Shown here one piece after another: positions 22,003 through 27,371 of a DNA stretch of 27,371 nucleotides (within the stretch, counting starts at the first letter, position 1; each line of letters opens with the position of its first letter). The translations under genes and the position numbers were made by a program. The stretch lies in contig CAZEIW010000118.1 in the NCBI GenBank assembly GCA_964512305.1, positions 1 to 27,371 of the forward strand, given 5' to 3'. The DNA is from CAZEIW01 sp964512305 (GTDB lineage: Bacteria > Pseudomonadota > Gammaproteobacteria > Burkholderiales > Burkholderiaceae_F). The notes beneath the pieces are model-generated. The model saw only the letters and a program-made list of their open reading frames with translations, was not told the origin of the DNA and did not search any database.

Positions 22003-22830
22003 ATGCTCGACACGTTCAGCCGCGTCCTGCTCGCGACCGAGGGGACCGAATTCGACGTCGGCGCCGAGCGGCTTGCGATCGAGCTGGCCGGAAAGTGCGG
22101 GGTCCCCCTGCTGGCGGTGATCCCGCTGATCAGCAATCCGGAAGCGGAGGCGGTCGGTGCCGCGGTCCAGATCAGGGCCGAGGCCGAGGTCGCGGCGGCG
22201 CTGGATCGGTTGCGCCGGCAGGCCGAGAGCCTCGGCGTCGAACTGCGCGGAACCGTCCGTCGCGGCGAGGAACCGTTCCGCGAGATCGTCGACGAGGCGC
22301 GCGAGCAGCGGGCCGATCTGCTTGTGCTGCGCCGGCGCGGCCGGCGCAGCTATCTCGCCAACCTTCTGCTCGGCGAAATGGTGCACACGGTGATCGGCCA
22401 TTCGCCGTGCGACGTGCTGATCGCGCCGCGCGCGGCCCGCATGTGGTCGAAGCACGTGGTGCTCGCGACCGACGGCTCGGCTCACAGCGAACGGGCGGCG
22501 CGGGTCGCGGCGATGATCGCCATGCGCTGCGCGATTCCGGTGACGGTCGTTTCGGCGGCCGACAGGCACGACACCGAGGCCGCGGCGGCGCAGCGCCGGG
22601 TCGACCGTGCGCTCGCGGTCGTGCAGGCGGCCGGCGCGAAAGGCACTGGGCGCGCGGCGGGCGGCAGACCCCACGATGCGATCGTCGGTGTCGCGCGGGA
22701 AACCGGCGCGGATGTGATCGTGATCGGACGGCGCGGCCTCAACCCGGTCGAACGGCTGCTGCTCGGGAGCACCTCCGAACGCGTCGCCGAGAGCGCCGAT
22801 TGCCCGGTGCTGATCGTCCGCGCCGGCTGA
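22003..22830 (+). CDS. Tandem UspA-domain universal stress protein
   Basis: This 275-aa protein has two UspA domains. The second (about residues 145-275) has the complete ATP-binding pattern G-x2-G-x9-G-S in GRRGLNPVERLLLGS. The first keeps the fold (VLLATEGTEF at the start) but its motif is altered: the first Gly is Arg and the Ser is Glu, so it probably does not bind ATP in the usual way. The ATG at 22003 has GGGAGG five bases upstream and is preferred over the ATG at 21976, which overlaps the previous gene. It is the last gene of the tusA-channel-exporter operon and may serve in energy or stress sensing. Confidence 0.9.
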   Translation: MLDTFSRVLLATEGTEFDVGAERLAIELAGKCGVPLLAVIPLISNPEAEAVGAAVQIRAEAEVAAALDRLRRQAESLGVELRGTVRRGEEPFREIVDEAREQRADLLVLRRRGRRSYLANLLLGEMVHTVIGHSPCDVLIAPRAARMWSKHVVLATDGSAHSERAARVAAMIAMRCAIPVTVVSAADRHDTEAAAAQRRVDRALAVVQAAGAKGTGRAAGGRPHDAIVGVARETGADVIVIGRRGLNPVERLLLGSTSERVAESADCPVLIVRAG

Positions 22831-23070
22831 AGCTAGCAGTCTGGGCAGGGGACGCTGCCGCAAGGTCGAACGCCCTGTCTTGCATGGCATATGCCGCTGC
22901 AGAATCTTGTAATCAGCCGGTCCTGACGCTGGAGCCCGATCGATCGCCGGCGTAGCCTTGCGAGGGAGGCTGTTGCGGTGCCTCGCTACGATTCCACGAG
23001 TCTCGGATCTTGGCCACACGGAGCTCGCCTCCCGTGGGGAGCGTTCCTGGCCTAATTCGCGAGGATTGTC
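22831..23070. other. Intergenic region before the methyltransferase, with a doubtful 25-codon ORF
   Basis: These 240 bases contain a GGCATATGCC palindrome near 22888, an inverted repeat GCGAGG...CCTCGC near 22960-22987, and a possible 25-residue frame from GTG 22978 to 23055 preceded by GGGAGG at 8 bases. No clear promoter or terminator was found. The short frame has no support other than its binding site. Confidence 0.3.
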
Positions 23071-23880
23071 ATGAACCAAACCTCCTCTGCATACCTGCTC
23101 GCCGGTCAAATTTCGGAACTCGAGCGGCTGCAGCTTCAGTCGCGCGTGTGGGAACCTGCCGGGCGCGCGTTGGTGCAGAACATTCCGCGAGTCGGCGCCG
23201 CGAAAGCACTGGACGTCGGCTGCGGAGCGATGGGTTGGCTCAGGGTCCTAAGTGAGTGGGCCGGCGAGCGAGGCGCGGTCGTCGGCACAGATATCGACGA
23301 GCGAATGCTCTCCGCAGCGAACTCGTTCGTCGAATCGGAGTCACTGGTCAACGTGACTTTGGTCAAGGATGATCTCTTCGAGTCCCGGCTTGAGCCCGGT
23401 TCGTTCGATCTGGTCCACGCACGATTTCAGATCGCACCGCTGGGTCGGGCAAGCCAGCAGATCGCCGCTTATCGTTCGCTGGTCAGGCCCGACGGATGGC
23501 TGGTTCTGGAGGATCCAGATATGGGGTCGTGGCACGTCTCGCCTCGCGCGCCTTCAGTCGACAGATTGATTGACCTGATCCGTGAGGGATTCCAGGCCGC
23601 AGGCGGCAATTTCGATTCGGGACGTGATCTACCGATGCTCATGAAGGACGCCGGACTTCGCCCCAGGGTGTCCGCTACCGTGATTGCCCTGGATTCGGGG
23701 CACCCCTACCTTCGGCTCCCTCTGCAATTCGCTACGGCTCTCCGGCCACGTCTCGAGAAGCTTCTCGGGTCCTCTGATCTCGATGAGCTCGTACGCCAGG
23801 CGGAAGCTGAGCTGTCGCGCGAGGGCACTTGGGGCACCACGTTCACACTCATCCAGGCATGCGCTCAGGTGCTCGACTGA
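23071..23880 (+). CDS. Class I SAM-dependent methyltransferase
   Basis: This 269-aa protein has the SAM-binding motif I ALDVGCGAMGWL (about residues 46-57), the acidic end of strand 2 in GTDIDERML, the FDLVHARF motif (about 111-118), and the motif LVRPDGWLVLEDPD (about 136-149). These are the features of UbiE/methyltransferase-type small-molecule enzymes. The substrate cannot be inferred. The start has GAGGA six bases upstream. Its codon choice is visibly less GC-extreme than both neighbours, suggesting a different history. It stands alone, with the gene that follows on the opposite strand. Confidence 0.88.
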   Translation: MNQTSSAYLLAGQISELERLQLQSRVWEPAGRALVQNIPRVGAAKALDVGCGAMGWLRVLSEWAGERGAVVGTDIDERMLSAANSFVESESLVNVTLVKDDLFESRLEPGSFDLVHARFQIAPLGRASQQIAAYRSLVRPDGWLVLEDPDMGSWHVSPRAPSVDRLIDLIREGFQAAGGNFDSGRDLPMLMKDAGLRPRVSATVIALDSGHPYLRLPLQFATALRPRLEKLLGSSDLDELVRQAEAELSREGTWGTTFTLIQACAQVLD

Positions 23881-23891
23881 GCTGACCTGGG

Positions 23892-24095
23892 TCAGGAACC
23901 CGGAGCGGCCGTCCGCTTCAGCAGTTCGGCCGCGGCATCGGCATCGCCGGCTTCCGCGAGGGCGATGGCTGCAAACGTGCGGCCGGGATCGCGGAAGATG
24001 TCGCGCAGCAGGCGGCGCATCGGGGCGGCATTGCCGCGGCTGCGCGGCTCGAAATCGACATCCCTCGAAGAGACCCGTACCGTTGCCGCTCTCAT
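23892..24095 (-). CDS. Small protein of unknown function (67 aa)
   Basis: The ATG at 24095 has GGGGAG at a 6-7-base spacing, a strong site, and opens a 67-residue frame that ends 11 bp past the convergent methyltransferase. The protein has an Arg-rich middle (RRLLRDIFRD) and an Ala/Glu-rich helix (ALAEAGDADAAAELLKR). I do not recognise it. An in-frame extension to 24182 is Arg/Pro-rich and judged non-coding. It lies 105 bp downstream of the histidine kinase and could be the last gene of that operon. The gap holds two CGTCAAG copies 22 bp apart (24177 and 24199), possibly a regulator site. Confidence 0.55.
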   Translation of the reverse strand: MRAATVRVSSRDVDFEPRSRGNAAPMRRLLRDIFRDPGRTFAAIALAEAGDADAAAELLKRTAAPGS

Positions 24096-24200
24096 GCCGC
24101 GCTCCCCTTGCTCGGGGCGACGGCGCACCGGGCGCCGCCGCACCGGCCGAATGTACGGCGCGGTCCGTCGAGGGCGCGTCAAGGGGGTGTGAAGGATCCG

Positions 24201-25499
24201 TCAAGAGCCGCGCGCGGATGAGGCCGATTCGACATAGATCAATTGCGCCGAAGTCCCCTGGCCGACCGCGCTTTCGAGGACCGCCTCCCAGCCGTATCGG
24301 TCGCAGATGCGCTTGACGAGTGAAAGGCCGATGCCGGACCCGGTGCTGCCCTGGCCCCTGAAATGCTTCTCGAATACCTTTGCAATCTCCTCGCTGCGAA
24401 TGCCTTCGCCGGTATCGCTGACGGTCAGGCTGCCCTCGTCGACCTGGATCGACACCCTGCCTGCGGCCGTGTGCGCGAACGCGTTGCGGATCAGGTTCGC
24501 CACCACGATCTTCAGCAGCGTCCGGTCGGCGTTGAGGCGCGGGCGGCTTCGATACCGGAGGTCGACGGTCGTTTCCGCCCGGACCATGTGCCTGTGCGCA
24601 TCGACGGTTTCCTGCACGACCTCGCAGACGTCGCATGGGCCGCTCTCGCGCAGCGTGTCTTCGCGCGCCATGATCAGCAGCGCGGAAGTCACCTGGGTCA
24701 TGTCGTCGACGGCGCGCCGGATCCGGGCCACCTGCTCCTGCTGCCGCGTGTCGAGCCGCGGGTCCTCCTGCAGCAGTTCGGCCACCCCCTGCACGATCGT
24801 CAGCGGCGTTCTCAGCTCATGGCTGACGTCGGCGGTGAAGGCGCGCTCGCGATCGATGAACCCCCGCATGCGTCTCAGGTAGCCGCCGAACACCCCGGTG
24901 GCCAGCCGGCCGATCTCGTCGTCCGGAAAGGCGGCCTCGGCGGTCTCGTGGCCCGATCCGGCCGCGCCGATCCGCCGCGCGAGCTCGGCGATCGGTGCCA
25001 CGGCGCGGGCGGCAAGCCAGCGGCCGGCGGCCGCCGAGAGCACGATCATGCCGACGGCGCCGGCGGCCAGCCAGCCCGCGAACTGCCGCTCGCGGCTGCG
25101 TTGGCTTCGCTCGTCGAACACCATCACATACCGCTCGCGCCCCCGATCGGCGACCACGACCCGGTGCGGAACGCCTTCGATCGACAGCTGGTACCGGCCC
25201 GCCGCCAGATCGGCCAGCTGCGGCGGGACGCCATCGGCCGCCTGCCCCGGCACGTGCACGTAGCCGCGGATGCCGACGGTTGCCGGCGGCAGCGAGGCCG
25301 GGTTGCGCGCGCGCCGGGCCATGAAGTCCTCGAGCTCGGCGCGCAAGGTCTCGTCGATCAGACGCTCGGTCTGCCCGTGCGCGGCGACGAACACGCCGGT
25401 CGACAGCAGCAGGCTCAGCAATGCGCCGAACAGCGCGAACGTCACCGCGAGCCTGAAGCGCAGGCTCCGGCGCAGGACGCTGCTCGAATCGCTAGTCAT
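24201..25499 (-). CDS. Sensor histidine kinase
   Basis: This is a two-component sensor (432 aa) with membrane helices at about residues 17-40 and 142-164 enclosing a periplasmic sensing domain of about 100 residues. A HAMP-like segment follows. HisKA has the phospho-accepting H227 in SHELRTPLTIV. The HATPase domain has the N-box NLIRNAFAHT, the G1 box DTGEGI, and GSGIGLSLVKRICDRYG. The architecture is of the QseC/PmrB/CusS class. Its ATG overlaps the stop codon of the response-regulator gene, so the two are coupled. The ligand is unknown. Confidence 0.93.
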   Translation of the reverse strand: MTSDSSSVLRRSLRFRLAVTFALFGALLSLLLSTGVFVAAHGQTERLIDETLRAELEDFMARRARNPASLPPATVGIRGYVHVPGQAADGVPPQLADLAAGRYQLSIEGVPHRVVVADRGRERYVMVFDERSQRSRERQFAGWLAAGAVGMIVLSAAAGRWLAARAVAPIAELARRIGAAGSGHETAEAAFPDDEIGRLATGVFGGYLRRMRGFIDRERAFTADVSHELRTPLTIVQGVAELLQEDPRLDTRQQEQVARIRRAVDDMTQVTSALLIMAREDTLRESGPCDVCEVVQETVDAHRHMVRAETTVDLRYRSRPRLNADRTLLKIVVANLIRNAFAHTAAGRVSIQVDEGSLTVSDTGEGIRSEEIAKVFEKHFRGQGSTGSGIGLSLVKRICDRYGWEAVLESAVGQGTSAQLIYVESASSARGS

Positions 25500-26163
25500 C
25501 GCGGATCTGGTAGCCGATGCCGCGCAGGGTCCGGATCAGCGGCTTGTCGGCGGCGGTATCGACCGCGTGCCGCAACACGTGCAGATGGGCGCGCAAGGCG
25601 TCGCTGTCGGGCGGCGATTCGCCCCAGATGCTGCGCTCGAGCTCTTCGCGCGGCAGGACGCGCGGAGACTGGCGCATCAGGTTTTCGAGGATCTTGAGCG
25701 GGATCGGCGGCAACGACAGGTTGCGGCGGCCGCGCGTGACCTCCATCGTCGACGGGTCGAAACTCAGGTCGCCGACCTTCAGGACCGCCGGCGTCTCGCG
25801 CACCTGCGACCGGCGGACCAGCGCGAGCAGCCGAGCCTCCAGCTCGCGCATCGCGAACGGCTTGACGACGTAGTCGTCGGCGCCCGCCTCGAGGCCCGCG
25901 ATCTTGTCGTTCAGGGCATCGCGCGCCGTCAGCATCAGGACCGGGATCGTGCGGCCCGCTTCGCGCAGGCGGCGGCAGACGGTCAGCCCGTCGATGCCCG
26001 GCAGCATCCAGTCCAGCACGACGACGTCGAACGGATGGGCCGCGGCCAGGTGCAGGCCCGAGATCCCGTCCCAGGCCAGGTCGAGGTCGTGCCCCTTGGC
26101 CCGGAGGTAGTCGAACACGTTCGACGCCAGGTCGCGGTTGTCCTCGATCAGCAGGATGTTCAT
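25492..26163 (-). CDS. OmpR-family response regulator
   Basis: This is a DNA-binding response regulator (223 aa). The receiver domain has the acidic pair E7/D8, the phosphorylation site D51 in VVLDWMLPG, T79 and K101 in VKPF. The winged-helix C-terminal domain ends with LRAHLHVLRHAVD...IRTLRGIGYQIRDD, the trans_reg_C pattern. The ATG at 26163 matches the family N-terminus MNILLIEDN; the frame extends upstream without coding character. It is 45 bp downstream of the SulP gene and overlaps the kinase gene, so the three are probably one transcript. Confidence 0.94.
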   Translation of the reverse strand: MNILLIEDNRDLASNVFDYLRAKGHDLDLAWDGISGLHLAAAHPFDVVVLDWMLPGIDGLTVCRRLREAGRTIPVLMLTARDALNDKIAGLEAGADDYVVKPFAMRELEARLLALVRRSQVRETPAVLKVGDLSFDPSTMEVTRGRRNLSLPPIPLKILENLMRQSPRVLPREELERSIWGESPPDSDALRAHLHVLRHAVDTAADKPLIRTLRGIGYQIRDD

Positions 26164-26207
26164 CGCCGTCTTGCCGCTGCGCCCACGCCGTCCGCCGCGT
26201 CCGGCCC

Positions 26208-27371
26208 TCAGGTCCCCGCTCGCGCGCCGGGGATGGATTCCACCGTGGATTCCGCCGCCGATTCCGCCGCGGGCTCGGACAGCCGTGCCACCAGGGCCTC
26301 GAGCGCGAGGCGGTCGGTCGGGAAGATGTTGCCGCTGCCGATGTGACCGGTGAGCCGGGTGCGGTCCATCACATCGCGCACCTGGTTCTTGATGCCGCTG
26401 AAGGCGAGCGTGATGCCGTTGGTCCTGAAGCGGTCGACCATCAGCCTCAGCATCTGCACCGCGGAGGCGTCGATCTGGTTGATGCCTCCGCAGGTCACCA
26501 GGATGCACGTGCACTCGGGGTTGTCCTGCTCGAGCTTCAGGACCGCGTCCTCGAAGAACGACACGTTCATGAACCGCAGGGCGCCGTCGAACCGGATCGC
26601 GCACAGCCTCGGGTGCAGCGGCGCGAGCCCGTGACGCTGCGCGTCGCGCAGCGTCTGGTCGGCATGCATCCCGAGCACGGCCACGCGCGGCCGCATCATC
26701 CGGTACAGCACCAGTCCGACGGACAGCAGCACGCCCGACACGATGCCGTTCTGGATGTTCGGCGCGAACGCCAGCGTGGCGACGAAGGTGACCACCGCGG
26801 CCAGGCCATCGTCCCGATTCGCGTCCCAGGCCCGCTTGAGCGCGCCGAAGTCGATCAGACCGATCACCGCGGTCATGATGATCGCGGCCAGCACCGGCTT
26901 CGGCAGGTGATACAGCAGCGGCGTGAGGAACAGCAGCGTCAGCAGCACGGCCGCCGCCGAGACCAGCGACGACAGCGAGGTCCGCGCGCGGCTCGCCAGG
27001 TTGAGCGCCGAGCGCGAGAACGACCCGCTGACCGGCATCGTCAGGCTGAACGCAGCGGCGAGCTTCGCCGCCCCCTGACCGATCAGTTCCAGGTTCTCGT
27101 TCCAGGGCACGCGGGTCTTGATCGAGATGACCTTGGCGCTCGACATCGCCTCCATGAAACTGATCAGCGCGATCACCACACCCGCCGGCAGCAGCGTCGC
27201 GACCGCGTTCCAGTCCAGCGACGGGATGCCGAGATGGGGCAGGCCGGTCGGAATCGCGCCGACCACGCGCCCGCCGCGGCCCGCGTAGTCGAGCGCCTGG
27301 CTGACCGCCGTCAGCGCCGCGACGGTGATCAGCACGCCCGGCAGCCTGGGGGCGAAGCGCCGGAACACGAA
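26208..27371 (-). CDS. SulP-family anion permease with STAS domain, 5' end outside window
   Basis: SulP transporters move sulfate, bicarbonate or dicarboxylates. The visible C-terminal 387 or so residues include several membrane helices, the conserved segment SFMEAMSSAKVISIKTR, the GQGAAKLAAAFSLTMPVSGSFSRSALN region with the family's SGSFSRS motif, and a cytoplasmic STAS domain in the last 130 residues (RFDGALRFMNVSFFED through the GGINQIDASAVQML signature). An Ala/Glu/Ser-rich tail follows. The frame is open to the window edge. Sulfate is a plausible substrate given the sulfate-producing operon 8 kb away, but bicarbonate is equally possible. Confidence 0.92.
   Translation of the reverse strand, partial: FVFRRFAPRLPGVLITVAALTAVSQALDYAGRGGRVVGAIPTGLPHLGIPSLDWNAVATLLPAGVVIALISFMEAMSSAKVISIKTRVPWNENLELIGQGAAKLAAAFSLTMPVSGSFSRSALNLASRARTSLSSLVSAAAVLLTLLFLTPLLYHLPKPVLAAIIMTAVIGLIDFGALKRAWDANRDDGLAAVVTFVATLAFAPNIQNGIVSGVLLSVGLVLYRMMRPRVAVLGMHADQTLRDAQRHGLAPLHPRLCAIRFDGALRFMNVSFFEDAVLKLEQDNPECTCILVTCGGINQIDASAVQMLRLMVDRFRTNGITLAFSGIKNQVRDVMDRTRLTGHIGSGNIFPTDRLALEALVARLSEPAAESAAESTVESIPGARAGT

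Noticed and set aside
22978..23055. 25-codon GTG-started frame before the methyltransferase
   Set aside because: It has a fair binding site but nothing else in its favour and lies in a region of inverted repeats; it is mentioned only within the intergenic entry.
24096..24182. Longer start for the 67-residue protein
   Set aside because: The extension is an Arg/Pro-rich translation of GC repeats with no binding site, while the ATG at 24095 has a strong one.

Overview
The window is a GC-rich chromosomal segment of a Gram-negative bacterium, most likely a sulfur-oxidising betaproteobacterium or close relative. That placement is an inference from base composition, outer-membrane genes and gene content, since no rRNA or other taxonomic marker is present. 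No tRNA, insertion sequence or CRISPR array was seen.

Left flank (1-6133). This part is mostly unrelated to sulfur. It holds a partial acyl-CoA ligase and a ketopantoate-reductase-family gene on the minus strand, a Ser/Thr kinase fused through one membrane helix to a TonB-type C-terminal domain on the plus strand, a CcoG-like membrane 4Fe-4S protein behind two FNR/Anr-like boxes, and a HIT-family hydrolase.

Core (6133-18652, minus strand). The transcription order is aprB, aprA, ykgJ-like, sat, qmoA, qmoB, hdrC, hdrB, dsrE-like, tusA, sqr-like, DUF1641. The genes are close or nearly abutting (largest gaps 87 bp) and a strong rho-independent terminator follows the last one. AprBA and Sat form the APS pathway of sulfite oxidation: sulfite plus AMP gives APS, then APS plus pyrophosphate gives sulfate and ATP. 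QmoA and QmoB are the electron partners of AprBA. The usual membrane subunit QmoC is missing and soluble HdrC and HdrB genes stand in its place. The operon tail holds sulfur-carrier proteins (DsrE-like, TusA) and a sulfide:quinone-oxidoreductase-like flavoprotein paired with DUF1641. A YkgJ-family cysteine-cluster protein of unknown function sits between aprA and sat.

Divergent operon (18653-22830, plus strand). A 375-bp divergent promoter region holds a possible 11-codon micro-ORF and two hairpins. It is followed by a second tusA, a FadL/OmpP1-type outer-membrane channel, a TauE/SafE-type exporter, a small DUF1634-like membrane protein and a tandem UspA protein. This looks like a sulfur import, carrier and export module facing the sulfite-oxidation operon.

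Right flank (22831-27371). This part holds a SAM methyltransferase with visibly less GC-biased sequence, then on the minus strand a SulP sulfate permease (5' end outside the window), an OmpR-type response regulator, its histidine kinase and a 67-residue unknown protein.

The most interesting aspects are the combined operon with a soluble Qmo-Hdr electron complex, the YkgJ gene inside it, the FadL/TSUP/TusA module opposite, and the micro-ORF between them.
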